The notes beneath the pieces were generated by a model. That model did not search any database, was not told the origin of the DNA, and worked only from the letters and a program-made list of their open reading frames with translations. Source: Chamaecrista fasciculata (Eukaryota > Streptophyta > Magnoliopsida > Fabales > Fabaceae). Taken from it: a stretch of 64,000 bases of DNA. Shown piece by piece: positions 1 to 11,400 of the stretch. The stretch lies in contig QANZ01032668.1 in NCBI GenBank assembly GCA_003254925.1, forward strand, positions 2,048-66,047. Reading direction: 5' to 3'. Position 1 is the first letter of the stretch. The number at the start of each line of letters is the position of its first letter. Position numbers and translations under genes: made by a program.

Positions 1-452
1 AGCCTGTATGGCTACCCTGCTACGGGTAACGTTGGACTAGGCCAAAGTTTGACAACTACAATGTCGGAATAGTCAAGACCTCAGGTCTAAGGCTATCGTG
101 ACAGGTGTACAGGAGAGGCTCGCCTATGACTAAACCCATGCGGGACTCTCCGGGTCGGTCCAGTAATTTTGTACCCCTTACAAAATTCCACCATGGCTCT
201 CGAGAAGCATCTAGTGCATGTATCTCTATACACCGAGGTCATGCTGGTCTTGGTTCATTTACGTTCCCACGCGAATGATCGACCAGGGACAGTTTTAGAT
301 TAATTATCTTATAATTAATCAAGGACGCTTATCATAGTAAACATGCTAATAATATGATAACAACATAATTTATCTCTATAAATTAATCAAGAATACATAT
401 GTTCAAATAACACATAAATAAAATGATTGGCCCTAGGGCACAATCTCCATCA
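1..452 (-). mobile_element. Partial LTR of the Copia family found throughout the window
   Basis: This is the reverse complement of the first part of the same LTR seen at 21644-23846 and 57779-59992. It ends at CTCCATCA, the inverted form of the LTR start TGATGGAG. The left part is cut off by the window edge, so I cannot tell a solo LTR from an element end. TGCAG follows directly and would be the target duplication if the other end were visible. Confidence 0.8.
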
Positions 453-1103
453 TGCAGACCCGATGACAAAGGGCATATCTATGGGAGTTTTTCACAATCA
501 TGTCACCCATACGGGTATTGTGCAGCCCTTTCATGATGCATCGGTTTAGTGGGAGTCTGAGTAGGCAGTGTTGGAATTTAGTCCAACTTAGATTATAATT
601 CAGTTGTTAAAGTCTTTACACTGTTTTCCCTATCGGATTCAATGTCTGTTTTATTGACTTACTTCTGAATTCTGTGCAGTTGGATATCGTCCATTTTGGA
701 TCCATATTCAGTTGTTGAGACTTTGTAGATTCAGTTCTATGACATTGTTTTCCCTATCGGATTCAATGTGTTGTATTGTCTTTCTTCTGGATTCTGATAT
801 TTTAGGATCCATAATTCAGATGTAGAAGTCATTACATTGTTTTCCCTATCGGATTCAATGTCTGTTCTAATGGCTTATTTCTGAATTCTGTATGGCTTAA
901 TGCCACTTTATGATCCAATTTTTTCAGATATTGAGAATTTATAAATTTATTACATTGTTTTCCCTATCGGATTCAATGTCTTGTGCATTATCTCATTTCT
1001 GATTCATGGTAGACTTGGTACTAATTGGTGACATAATATATATAAGTTGTTTTCTGATTCAGACTAAACTCTTATTTTGATTATTGCTATCCAAGTGGGA
1101 GAT
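453..1103 (+). mobile_element. Probable 3' internal tail of an unclassified LTR retrotransposon
   Basis: This non-coding stretch ends in a purine-rich run (about 1092-1102, reading CAAGTGGGAGA) next to TGTTGGA. That is the usual arrangement of a polypurine tract and an LTR start in plant Copia elements. A second similar GTGGGAG run is near 548. It contains the hairpin repeat array at 618-979. I found no protein domain in it. The assignment rests on the tract and LTR geometry only. Confidence 0.45.
618..979. repeat. Four-copy array of a 28-bp hairpin-forming motif
   Basis: Copies lie at 618-645, 742-769, 834-861 and 952-979. Each reads ACATTG, then a 16-nt centre containing CCCTATCGGATT, then CAATGT; the first copy has ACACTG. 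ACATTG and CAATGT are reverse complements, so each copy can form a 6-bp stem with a 16-nt loop. The spacers (64 to 96 nt) also share a degenerate TTCTGAATTCTG and GATCCAT, so this is a diverged tandem repeat of roughly 90-125 bp in which the hairpin core stayed nearly constant. Confidence 0.85.
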
Positions 1104-1560
1104 TGTTGGATTATTTCTATCAAATAATCCTAATTGTGGATTAGCACTAATCACAAGAGTTAATTTTAAATATATATTTTGGATGTATATTAAGTCACCA
1201 ATTTATGTTTGAAGTACTGTCTAATTATTGGATCCGGCCATGTTTGAATTATGAATGTGAGTCATTCTGTGATAGGTCAGTCTGACTCTTAACTCATATA
1301 GGGAAAGGGCCCAACCTGCGAGACTAACTTGAACTATCAGTGTCCTATCCTATTGATAGTATAGTGTCACCTTATACCACCTTTCATATTTATATTTAAT
1401 ATTTTAATAAACCCTTTTTCACTATAAATATGTGGGTATGGTGGTGGAGGGGAGTGTGCCTCAAATCAGTTAGCTCAGCAGGTTGTAACTTTCTCCAGCA
1501 TTCCAGGGACTAAACAGTACAATAAGCTTCCGATGGATTTCAGATCAATCTCAGGTACAA
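1104..1560 (+). mobile_element. Candidate LTR adjoining the polypurine tract
   Basis: The stretch starts with TGTTGGATTATT directly after the purine tract and has a TATA box, TATAAATA, at about 1423-1430. The right end is a guess (a CA dinucleotide near 1559). No second copy is in the window, so the LTR call cannot be tested by pairing. Confidence 0.4.
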
Positions 1561-1879
1561 TTTAATTATTTAATAAAATAATTAAATTAACTATGATCAT
1601 ATATTGTAGAAAATCAATCTTATAATTATAATGTGCCCCAAAGACTATTTTGAAAAATATAAAAGTTTCTTGACCTTAAATGGAAGATAAATTAAATAAT
1701 AGAGATACATAGTTGTTTTTTGTGTCCCAAGGACAATATGATAAAGATGACAAACATTTGAGTTCAAAATGTGATTAATTAAGGACTTAATTGAGAGAAG
1801 TTTAATGAGAAAAGGAAGATTTTGATTCATCAAAACTCTAACGATCTTTCTGCAATTTCTTTTTTAATAACTCTCTAGT
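1561..1879. other. AT-rich stretch with nothing recognised
   Basis: I see no convincing reading frame, RNA gene or repeat family member here. It could still be part of the neighbouring retroelement. Confidence 0.5.
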
Positions 1880-2218
1880 TCTTGAAATGAAATTGTAGAA
1901 AACTCCATCAATTCTTTTAGTTTGTTGTGGTTTGATTCGTTTTACCAAAGGGAGATGACCTAAACGCACAAAGAAATCTTGTTGTAGAGTGAAATATGGT
2001 ATAAGCAGCAATAGAAACTAACGGATAAGATGTAGTGGAAATCGACAACTAAGATTGAGCCACGTCAGCACTTTTTGTTAAATCTTGATCGAAAATAACC
2101 ACAGAGTACCAAACTGCTAACGACGCAAACCTCAAGGTACAAAAGTGTCAAATTTTGTCTTTCAGGGTACCAAAGTGGATTTGGTTCTAACCATAGGGTA
2201 CCAAAGTGCATTTTACCC
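1880..2218. repeat. One arm of a GGTACC-type MULE fold-back element
   Basis: It resembles the right arm of the element at 43163-44539: a stretch near AAACGCA, then a cassette with several GGGTACCAAAGTG motifs, ending in TTTACCC. Similarity to intron 2 of TPS copy 2 (about 25046 onward) starts immediately after its end. The element therefore marks an insertion or breakpoint in intron 2 of TPS copy 1. No matching left arm was found in the window. Confidence 0.6.
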
Positions 2219-2783
2219 TATAATTAATGTTCAAAATTTCGGACCGCTATTGAACCGGTCGAAGCAACAGTTCAAAGTTAAATAATAGTCCAACCAGGAT
2301 CGGACTGTTAATAATTAAATAAATTAGAAATAATATATTTAATTTAATATAATAAAAATATACTAATAAATACTAAAAATATATAATAAACTCTTTAAAT
2401 TTAAGCTTGATGAAGTAAAAAGGTGAGAACTATAAGGATAAAATATCAAATATTGAAATGAAAACTACCAAGTAGTGTATCATTTTAAATCTAAACTTAA
2501 TAAGAAAAAAAAAAATCCTTTACAATAACATCATTTTAATCCAAAAAAATAAAAAAGGAAAAAGAAAAAAAAATAAAAACCGGTTCAACCCCAAAACCGT
2601 TCGATTCAGGGCAATTTTTTGCGATTTTTGGCGGGTTCATCTAGCTGTTGACTGATTCTGTATGAGGCCAATTTTGTATCCAACTCAGACTAGACCTCTG
2701 GTCCGGTTTTCACAGTGTTGCATTAATTAATAATTTGTGTGACCCATTAATTGGGACCTACTACATTATTGAGTGTGATGTAG

Positions 2784-5700
2784 ATGTGTTTAACAAGTTC
2801 AAGGACAAGGAGGGGAGCCTGAAGCAGACATTTTGGGGAAATGTTGAAGGATTGATTGAACTGTTTGAAGCCTCCCACTTAAGCTTAGAAGGAGAAAACG
2901 ATCTTGACGAAGCTAGGGACTTGACCTACAATTTTCTTACTTCATGGCACTCAACATTATTGGATATGGACGAAGCTAACTTTATTGCAGATACTCTCAA
3001 GTATCCAACTCACACAAGTTTGTCCAGGTTCACACCCAGAAGTTTCCTATTCCCAATTTCCCAACTTAACAAGCCATGGTTTGGGCATTTACAAAACCTA
3101 TCCAAGATAGATACCCAAATACTCAACTCCATCAATCTCAAGGAAATATATGCAGTCTCCAAGTGAGTAATTCAAATTCAACATGCAAATGCAACTAATT
3201 AACTAACTTGTATAGGAAAAATTTTTAATTTCGTCCCCAATCTATTTTTGCGATCAATTTCATCTTCAATGTTTTACATGCATGTTGGTCAATTTTATCT
3301 TTTGGCGAACTTCTTTCAATAAATTAATGACAAACTGCATCCTGTTTTTCAATCTGAGTTAGGATTTGAGTTTCTTTTTTTATTAATTTTACGTTATATA
3401 TCATTAGCGACGTAGATTTTGTGGTTAAATTTTGGCTAAAGTAAGAGCAAATGATAAAATTGACCAAAATGTGGAACATAGGGGACAAAATTGACAACAA
3501 AAAAAGATTAGGGACGAAATTGACAATAGTTGTAAAGTTTGAGGATGAAGTTAGTTCTTTTGCTTATATATATATATATATATCTTATATTATATGGCTT
3601 CACCCCTTTCTGGTCGTCCACATTTTAAAACTATAATACAAAATTAATAATAAGAGAAAAATTATTATTTGATCCATTCTTTTTTACTGTGTTAACAATT
3701 TAATCCCTCATTTATTTTACATACATATTTGCGTGCCCGTTAGGGCACGCAAAGGCTCTAGTATATATATATATGTGTGTGTGTGTGTAATTTATGGCAA
3801 AAGTGCTCTTGGTACCCTCAAAGTATAAGATCAGTTTCAATTGTATACCCAAAGTTTTTTTTTTCAATTGTACCACTAAAGTATGAGGTTAGTTTCAATT
3901 GTACTCCAAAAGTATGTTTGGATCAATTATACTTCGAATCTTTTCTTTTTTGTGTCAATTATACCGCAATCTTTTCTTTTTTGTGTCAATTATACTTCAA
4001 TCTTTTCTTTTGTGTCAATTGTACCCTCAATTTGGAGGTACAATAATTGGCTCAAATATGAAATATTGGAGATACAATTGACCCAAAAAAAGGGGATATA
4101 ATTGAAATTGACTCCATATTTTGAGGATACAATTGATAAAAAAAAAGATTTGGGATACAACTGAAACTTATCCCATACTTTAGGATACCAAAAATACTTT
4201 TTCCAATTTATATTAATTGCTCCATCCGTACGTGATCGATCTCCATCTCCATGTACATTAATATATATAGGTGGTGGAAAGACCTAGGTTTGGCCAAGGA
4301 CCTGAAGTTTGCTAGAGATGAACCAATCAAGTGGTACATGTGGGCCATGGCATGCTTTTCAGATCCATGCCTTTCAGAGGAAAGGATTGAAGTCACCAAA
4401 CCAATATCCTTTGTCTACATAATTGATGATATATTTGATGTTTATGGAAGCATCGATGAACTCTCTCTCTCCGTAGATGTTGTCACCGGGTACCAATTCA
4501 AATATATACATATATACTTGTTTGCAATTATAATCTTGGTTAAATTACACCTAGGTATCCTGAGGCATGGATTGGTTTCATTTTTTTATTCTATCCTTTC
4601 AAAAGTGACATTTTGATATCCTATTCTATTCGCTATTAGTACTGTGATACCAAAAAACATTTTTCCGTTACTTTTTCACAGAAAAAAGCATGTGCAGGTC
4701 ATGTGCATAATAAGAAATACAAAATTCACCATCCTAAACTTTGATTTCATGATTCAGGCTCCAAAATATATGATTCAGTATGTACTTGAAGGCAGAGGAT
4801 TTTGTATTTTCCTTTTAGGCTAAATCCAGAAATATGAGTTTAGGAGGCGGATGGCTCGTGTTTTTGACTATACGTGACCTGCAAGAGCTTTTTTTCATCA
4901 AAAGGTAACAAAAAGAGTTTTGGATACCAATGTTCTAACGACAAATAGAAGAGGATACCAAAATATCACTTTTAAAAAATCAGAATACCAAAGTACAATT
5001 GGTCCATACCTCAGGGTACCAAAATGTTATTTACTCTATAATCTTTTATGGGCATGTCGATCTCAAATTGTTATTAACTCGTTTGAATATTGCAGATGGG
5101 ATTTGGCAGCAATAGAGCTATTACCAGACTATATGAAAGCTTGCTTCAAAGCACTTCATGACATTACCGATGAGTTTTCCAACAAGGTCCAAAAGAAACA
5201 TGGATTGAATCCTAAAGAAAGCTTAATCAAATCGGTAATAATAAACTTCTGACATACATATATATATAGGATGAAGTGATGAACGAATGCTATTTCATTT
5301 TACAAGACTGAATTGGGTGATATTAATTTAATGCGATCCGATCAAAAAATATAAGACCAAAAGTACACTTTGGCCTATTATCAATAATGCGCTCGAATAT
5401 ACGTAGTGGGTGAGACTGTTGGATGCTTTCATGGAAGAAGCGAAATGGTTTGCTTCAGGGGAATTGCCGGGAGCTGAGGATTATTTGAAGAATGGGATAG
5501 TGAGCACAGGGGTGCAAGTCGCTCTTGTCCATGGATTCCTTCTATTGGGTGAGGGCATTACCAAGAAAAATATGGCTCTCATTGACACCTTTCCAAGCTT
5601 GATATCCTCAACTGCCACAATTCTTAGGCTATGTGACGACTTAGAAGGTGCCCAGGTACATATAGACGTCAATATTATATACGTGTGGTTGTGAAGAAAA

Positions 5701-7121
5701 ATACATTTATACATTTATTCATTCATTGGAGTACGTACATAGTTTTTAATTTAGGGTAAATTACACTTTGGTAGCCTGATGTATGGAACGGTTTCTCTTT
5801 GGTACTCTATTTTTTCAAAAGTGACATTTTGGTACCCTGTTATATTCTTTGTTAGCAGTTTGGTGCCCTAAACTTTTTTTCCATTATTTTATTATAGAAA
5901 CAAGTATGTGCAGGTCACGTGCATGGTCAAAAACACGAAATTTACCTTCTTAAACTTAGATTTCACGATTCAGCCTAAAAAACCAGGAAATTCTCTACCT
6001 TCAAATACATATTGAATCGTGTTTTATGGAGGCTGAGTCGTGAAATCTAAGTTTAGAATGGTAGATTTTGTGTTTTTAACCATGCACATATCTACACGTG
6101 CTTTTTTCTATAACGAGGTAACAAAAAAAAATAATTTGGTACCAAAGTGGTAACGGTGAATAGAACAAGTTATCAAAATGTTACTTTTGAAATGATAGGG
6201 TACCAAAGTGGAACGGATTCATACCTCAAGGTACCAAAGTGTAATTTACCCTTTAATTTTTTCTGACCCCAGACACATACATATACAGTAGAGATGATTA
6301 AAATACCTAGATTCAATGGGAACCTTAAAATTTTACCTTATACGTCAGGGTCTGGACTTAGACCCAACCATAATAGCTCCAGGTATGGTAGTACCCAACC
6401 TATACATTACAACTAATAATAAATATTTATTTTATATATAAAAAATATACTACTTTAAAACTTTTTGTTGAGAAAATATTAAATTGAAAGGATAAAATAT
6501 TAAATATTTCATAAAAATTGAAATATTTTAATAATACATTTCTATTATTTATGATTTATTTTTTTTATTTTTAGTAATTATAGATGAAAAAAATGAAAAT
6601 AAGTTTTATATTAATAGCAAATAAGTTATTTTAAAACCTCTTCTGGCCGGTCCGGGTCTAAGTATGGAGATTAAATTACCCAACAAGTATAGGGATAACG
6701 ATTGATTTTAATACTCGCTCATCTTCAAGTCTGGGTTCAAGGATCATAATACCTTACCCTTACTTTTTTTCATGATTATCCTAATATGCAGGGGGAAGTC
6801 AATAATGATGATCAAGATGGGTCCTACTTGAAGTGCTACATGAAGGAGCACCCAGGAATTTGTATTGAAGAGTCAAGACAGCACATGAGGCATAAGATTT
6901 CACAAGCATGGAGAATTCTCAACAAAGAGTGCCTCAACCCATCAACAAATCTACTTCCATTATCTTTTACTAAGCTTTGTCTTAATGCGGCCAGGATGGT
7001 GCCTCTCATGTACAGCTATGACAGTTATAGCCCCTCAAGGTTACAACACTATGTGAGATCCTTACTTTATGGCGACCCCACTAATCAAATTTCACCACAA
7101 AATCACACCCTTGTTTCATGA
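2784..7121 (+). CDS. TPS-g-type terpene synthase, copy 1 (exons 3-7 visible)
   Basis: Predicted class I plant terpene synthase; the family ionises a prenyl diphosphate (GPP or FPP) with Mg2+ to make volatile terpenes. Exons: 2784-3162, 4271-4489, 5096-5234, 5407-5655 and 6792-7121, of 379, 219, 139, 249 and 330 nt. The 219, 139 and 249 nt lengths are typical of TPS exons 4 to 6, every junction is GT-AG and the phases agree. About 437 residues are encoded. Exon 4 has the metal-binding DDIFD. Upstream the RxR-like site reads RDE, where many TPS have RDR. The second metal motif, built across the exon 6/7 junction, reads DDLEGAQGE, with Gly at the usual Ser/Thr position. The [14 protein letters not shown] block after it and the LRL-C-DDL context resemble TPS-g linalool/nerolidol synthases. 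Exons 1 and 2 are not seen: intron 2 homology to copy 2 stops at 2218 and retroelement debris lies upstream, so they may be further left or lost. The C-terminus is intact, unlike copy 2. Product specificity cannot be read from sequence. Confidence 0.88.
3216..3566. repeat. Fold-back repeat in intron 3 of TPS copy 1
   Basis: The left arm (AATTTCGTCCCCAATCT onward) is the imperfect reverse complement of the right arm (AGATTAGGGACGAAATTGA). It is absent from intron 3 of copy 2, so it was gained by copy 1 or lost by copy 2 after the duplication. Confidence 0.7.
3794..4208. repeat. AATTGTACC fold-back element, intron 3 of TPS copy 1
   Basis: The arms carry TTGGTACCCTCAAAGTAT at the left and its imperfect complement at the right. 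Near 3945-4030 a unit of about 35 bp (GTGTCAATTATAC plus CAATCTTTTCTTTT) occurs three times. A shorter relative sits at the same place in copy 2 (25979-26240), so the insertion predates the gene duplication. Confidence 0.75.
4538..5040. repeat. GGTACC fold-back MITE in intron 4 of TPS copy 1
   Basis: Both ends carry the TAAATTACA / GGTACCAAA signature of the family. The centre has inverted segments around the GTGCAGGTCATGTGCATA block. The same element occupies intron 4 of copy 2 (26581-27066), so it is older than the duplication. Confidence 0.75.
5754..6251. mobile_element. MULE-like MITE in intron 6 of TPS copy 1
   Basis: The ends are perfect inverted repeats beginning GGGTAAATTACACTTTGGTA. 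They are flanked by TTTAATTTA on the left and TTTAATTTT on the right, a 9-bp duplication with one mismatch. A 9-bp target duplication is typical of Mutator-like elements. The centre has a long internal palindrome. It has no coding capacity, so it would need a transposase in trans. Copy 2 lacks it. Confidence 0.8.
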
Positions 7122-7320
7122 CAAATTAATTTCTCTTACCACTTTGCAACTCTACAGATGTAAATATATATATTGATGCACCTTGTATATACTATAATGA
7201 AATGGCACCACCATAACCAAATCACTGAGGATAGAATTCTTCTATTCTATGGATAATGCTAAAGCTGTGACAAGTACAAAAGAGTCATTGTCAATAATAT
7301 TTCATCTAATTAAATCTTTG
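7122..7320 (+). other. 3' untranslated region of TPS copy 1
   Basis: This is similar to 38404-38590 downstream of the displaced stop of copy 2, which sets the right edge of the duplicated unit near 7320. The exact polyadenylation site is not evident. Confidence 0.6.
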
Positions 7321-7384
7321 TAATACTCTGCATTATTTTAAGGTCAAAGGGTCAGTTTTGCCCTAAATATATGGCTTAATGTTC

Positions 7385-7585
7385 ATTTTGGTAATGGCTT
7401 CTAAGGACCTGTTTGTAAAAGATGACAAACATTCTGGACTATTATGTAATTATTTAGGGGTTGGGGTAGAATTGACTAAAATGTGAAACATTGGGGGTAT
7501 AATTGACAAAAAAAAAATGTTGGGAGTATAACTGAAAATGACCAAATATGTTAGGGGTACAAATAGTACTTTTGCCATTAATTAA
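7385..7585. repeat. Mixed fold-back repeat fragments
   Basis: The stretch has end motifs of two repeat families, GTTCATTTTGGT and GGGGGTATAATTGAC. They are related to repeats at 9997-10538 and 12686-13367. No complete element can be delimited. Confidence 0.5.
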
Positions 7586-7689
7586 TGTCTATATTTAATG
7601 TTCAAGCACAATATTATATGTTTCTAGAATTCTAGTGAACTGGAAAATGCAAACATCTTGCGCAAAATCAAAAACTAAAAAATGAAAGA

Positions 7690-8215
7690 TCCAAGTCTCA
7701 AATTAGTCCCTTATGTGTGGAGTAGCTTTCAAATTGGTCTCTTATATTTCATTTGTTCCAGATTGGTCCTCCATGTTTCCATAATGTTTTAAATTGGTTC
7801 AAAACGTACTTTAGAAATAGGATTTGACCACACTTATTAGCGATTTTAGCTAGACAGAGAAATAACTCTTCAAGAGTTAGCACATATATAGTTTCGAACT
7901 CACCACATTCGGACTTGAAACGAGAGACATATATGAGCAATTTCATTTGTTTGACCATGAAACAAGTTACCAACTTTTGGGATTCGATTTGACCTTGTTT
8001 GTTGATGATCTTAAAGTACTCGTCAAAAGAAATTTGTAACTCTAGAATTGTTGTATTTGAGCTTGAAATGAAAGAGATATGATGACCACATTCAATATTT
8101 TTGGGACTAGTTTGAAACATTATAGAAAAATGTAGTGCCAATATGAAACAAATAAAAGAAATAGACTAATTTAAAATCTACCCCATACATAATTAGGGTG
8201 TCAATTTGAAACTTT
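7690..8215. repeat. Fold-back element
   Basis: The left arm has CAAATTAGTCCCTTATG and CAAATTGGTCTCTTATATTTC. The right arm has imperfect complements near 8120-8215. The reading frame on the minus strand inside it is a by-product of the inverted repeat and resembles no protein family. Confidence 0.7.
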
Positions 8216-8890
8216 GGCCAAAAAAATAAAATTATCTTATACCATAAATCAAACAATATGTCTTATGTAGACCATGAGTTAGAGCATATAACCATGTGAG
8301 TAGTACTTCATTAGTACCCACCCAAAAAAGTAAGGAAACTAGTGGTTGTGTACAAGGTCAGGCTCCATCCTGTTTTGTAATTTTCTAAGTATACTATTTT
8401 TTTTTTCATTTTGGTTCACTTGTCTTCATGCCCAATGAATTATATATGAGGTGGCTCTGACCAGACGAAGATGAATTATGCACTTATTTGGGCCACGTTC
8501 CTGCATGGTTGGTGAAAATATCCTTTTCTTCCTGCTACCTAGTGGCATACTGATTACTGGCGTTTAGTATTGCAAGTCTTGCACCACTCCTTTTATCTAG
8601 TATAAAAAATGAACAGGGACGAAATTGAAAACATTTTGTGGCTATTCAATGACGTTGTTTAGGAGTGATTTTGACGTTCAAATTCCCATTTTCTCACCTT
8701 TTAAATAAATAGGATTGATCGATTACCCTACACCAAACATTGCTCTAGCTTGCACCTCATAAAATATGGTACCTCCAGCTACTTTACATCACAAAAAACC
8801 TGAAACATGTAGAATTAAAAATACAACCATTGGTGCCCATGTAATCATGTATTGTTTGGTATTTCTTTTTCCTTCTATCCAAATTTAGGC

Positions 8891-8923
<33 letters not shown>

Positions 8924-9405
8924 TATATTATAACCACTCGAATAATAGTGCACAACTGGCTAATTAATTGATTGGGAGTTTAAAAGAGGATCAACGGAAT
9001 GGAGTGATGATGATTTTTATAATGAAATGATATAGAGTGGTCATGTGGAATATCTCGAAGAGATATGTCAATTAGGAGTTTTAATGAAAAAATAAAGAAA
9101 CATTTATTAGTTTTGTTTAAAAGATATAATAAAATGGATAGAATGAAATAATTTATTATAATTATTTTTCATAATTATTCCTTGTGACATAAACACATGC
9201 ATGCATGATTACTAAATTTGCCATTGTTCAACACATATATAATGTGACTTTATTATCCTGTACATTTTTTTTCTTTACTATTAACCTGGCCATATTTCTA
9301 CACCGTGGATAGGTTAATAATTGAATTATATCTAATGCAAATAAATTTTTTTTAAAAGAAAAAAATACTTGAAAAGTTTTTCACTTGGGAGGCGTAATTA
9401 TATAT
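8216..9405. other. Gene-free AT-rich region with a (TA)n tract
   Basis: No gene was recognised. A TA-rich microsatellite lies at about 8888-8932. The rest is unique-looking AT-rich sequence. Confidence 0.5.
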
Positions 9406-9815
9406 GAGCCGTCAAAACGAGCCAAACCCGGGGGGTTGGCTCGTTTAACTCACTAAATTGGCGAGCTGGGTTGATAAAGTTTGGCTCGCCAAAAATTTTA
9501 GCTTGAGTGGATTGGTTCACTTAATCTGCGGCTTGTGGTAGGCTAACTTGAGTGAGTTGGCGAGTTAGTGAGCCAACCCACCTTATTTTAAAAAAAAATT
9601 GTAAATTTAAAAATTAAAACCCTAAAACTAAAAATATCTAGGCTCACTCATTCTCTCTCTTGTCGATTTCAGTCCCTTATTGGCTTCTTCAGAGTTCTTC
9701 TCCCTACAATACATCAAACTATAATCTAACTTCTTCTCATGTTTTATGTGGCTTGTTGATTTTGAAGGGTGCTGAAAAGTATTGTTGTTTGCTACAGCTG
9801 ATTGATATTTTTAAG

Positions 9816-9990
9816 TAGCACTGTTAAACGGGCCGGCCCGGCCCGGCCCGCCCCGGCCCGTTACGGGCCACGGGCTAAACGGGCCGGACCGTTTAGGCCC
9901 GTTTTTAAACGGGCCAAATTTTTTAAGCCCAAGCCCGCCCATTTAGCGGGCGGGCCGGCCCGCGGGCCTAAGCCCGTTTTGACAGTGCTA
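9816..9990. mobile_element. GC-rich hAT-type MITE with 8-bp target duplication
   Basis: The 175-bp element starts TAGCACTGT and ends ACAGTGCTA. It is flanked on both sides by TTTTTAAG (9808-9815 and 9991-9998), a perfect 8-bp duplication as expected for the hAT superfamily. The interior is almost entirely GGCCGGCCCG-type sequence, unlike its AT-rich surroundings. The Arg/Pro-rich reading frame across it is not a gene. Confidence 0.9.
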
Positions 9991-9996
9991 TTTTTA

Positions 9997-10538
9997 AGGT
10001 TAAAGGGTTAATTTGGTCCTAAACGTATGCCTTAATATTCATTTTGGTCCATTATGTTTTAAAATGTTCAAATTGGTCCTAAATGTTTGTAAAATGTTTT
10101 ATTTTGATCCTAAACTATTGAATATGATTTGTTTCAAGTTCAAATGTGACGCGTTTAGAGCTATGTATTGTTCTCGAAGAGTACTTTCTCTATCCAGTTA
10201 GGATCGTCAGCAAACGAGGTCAAATCTGTCCTGAAAGTAGACCGCTTGTTTCATGGTCAAACAAGCAAAGCTGATTATATCTCTCTCATTTCAAATTCGA
10301 ATGTGACAAATTCAGAGCTACGTGTTCCTCTTAACAAGTCTTTTGAATTTGAAATGAAAGACAAGAGAAATATGACAAAATTCAATAGTTTGGGATCAAA
10401 ATGAAACAATTTACTAATATTTAAGACCAAAATGAATCATTTTGCAAACATTTAGGACCAATTTGAACATTTTGAAACATAATGGACCAAAATGAACATT
10501 ATGGCATGCATTTAGGACCAAAATGACCCTTTCACCTA
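9997..10538. repeat. Fold-back element nested in the 9406-10762 element
   Basis: The left end AAAGGGTTAATTTGGTCCT pairs with the right end AGGACCAAAATGACCCTTT, and the arms continue for over 100 bp. Two internal segments around TCAAATGTGACG and TCGAATGTGACA are related direct repeats. Confidence 0.75.
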
Positions 10539-10839
10539 TTTTTAATTTTAAAAAGTGAGAAAAATGAAAAACAATAATGAAAAACAAAAAAAAAATTGAT
10601 TGTTGGTGGGTTAAGTGGGCTAACCCGGCTCACTAAGTTGGTGAACCGGGTTGGCAAAAGCTGGCTAACTTGGGGTCTTTGGCTCGCTTGTAATAGCTTG
10701 CATGAGCCGCAGCTCGTGACGAGCCAACTAGAGTGAGCCAAGTTGGCTCCTTTTGACGGCTCTAAATATATATAATGCAAAAGTTATATGGACAAAAGTT
10801 GGAGGTCAAAACTCCAAACCTTATTCTGATCCCTCATTC

Positions 10840-11400
10840 CCTTAATGATAGGTGAATTTCATTTTAGTCCATAAATGATTTTTCATTCTATTTTGCTCCT
10901 TAAATTTTTTCACTTATTTCACCGTTATTAGTCCTAAATTCCCAATCATGATTTTGCCTAATTTTTATCATTATCTGAGAATTAGACACTTGAATTTGAC
11001 AATCTCTCTCTTATCTATGCTTATAATAAGTGGGTTGATAGAGAGAGAGAAAGAAAAAAAAATTGCCTTCTTGGTAAAGAAAAGCAACCAAAAACATATT
11101 TTCAATTTGTGACTAATGATAAAGATTTTTCTTTTTCTCTCTGCTAATTCATTTATTAGAACACATACATACGAGAGAGAGATCAACTATTTGAGCTATT
11201 CAAGTCAGAGATAATGATAGAAACCAGACAAAATCATGTTTTGGACTAACATTGAAACAAATGAAAAGTTTAAGGACCAAATTGAATAAACAATAGTTTA
11301 AGGGCAAAAACAAAATTGACCTTATAGTTCAAATGACTAAAATGAGGTTTTGACCAAAGTTGGAAGGGTAAAATTGTATATTTTAAAATATTGAATCACT
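10840..11400. repeat. Dispersed repeat, first copy
   Basis: The part from about 11030 to 11400 reappears at 12010-12390 in the same orientation, with shared blocks such as ATTTTCAATTTGTGACTAA, GAATAAACAATAGTTT and GAGGTTTTGACCAAAGTTG. A weaker third relative is near 18220-18440. Confidence 0.7.

Larger units (their letters stand above)
9406..10762. mobile_element. Long inverted-repeat element with GAGCCGTCAAAA ends
   Basis: The left end GAGCCGTCAAAA and right end TTTTGACGGCTC are exact complements. Similarity continues inward for about 190 bp with many substitutions (repeated GAGCCAA / TTGGCTC words). Two younger elements are nested inside (9816-9990 and 9997-10538). The flanks are TA-rich and the target duplication is unclear. 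It encodes nothing recognisable. Confidence 0.75.

Noticed and set aside
618..979. CRISPR-like direct repeats with spacers
   Set aside because: Only four repeats with uneven 64-96 nt spacers, in a plant nuclear context with retroelement ends; the spacers are themselves related to each other.
5481..5714. Minus-strand frames opposite TPS exons (also at 4208-4399, 26242-26439, 27350-27631)
   Set aside because: Shadows of the conserved exons on the other strand.
7749..8141. 130-residue minus-strand protein
   Set aside because: Lies inside a fold-back element, and its sequence follows the repeat words.
9802..10011. Arg/Pro-rich small protein
   Set aside because: It is a frame through the GC-rich hAT MITE and has no support as a gene.
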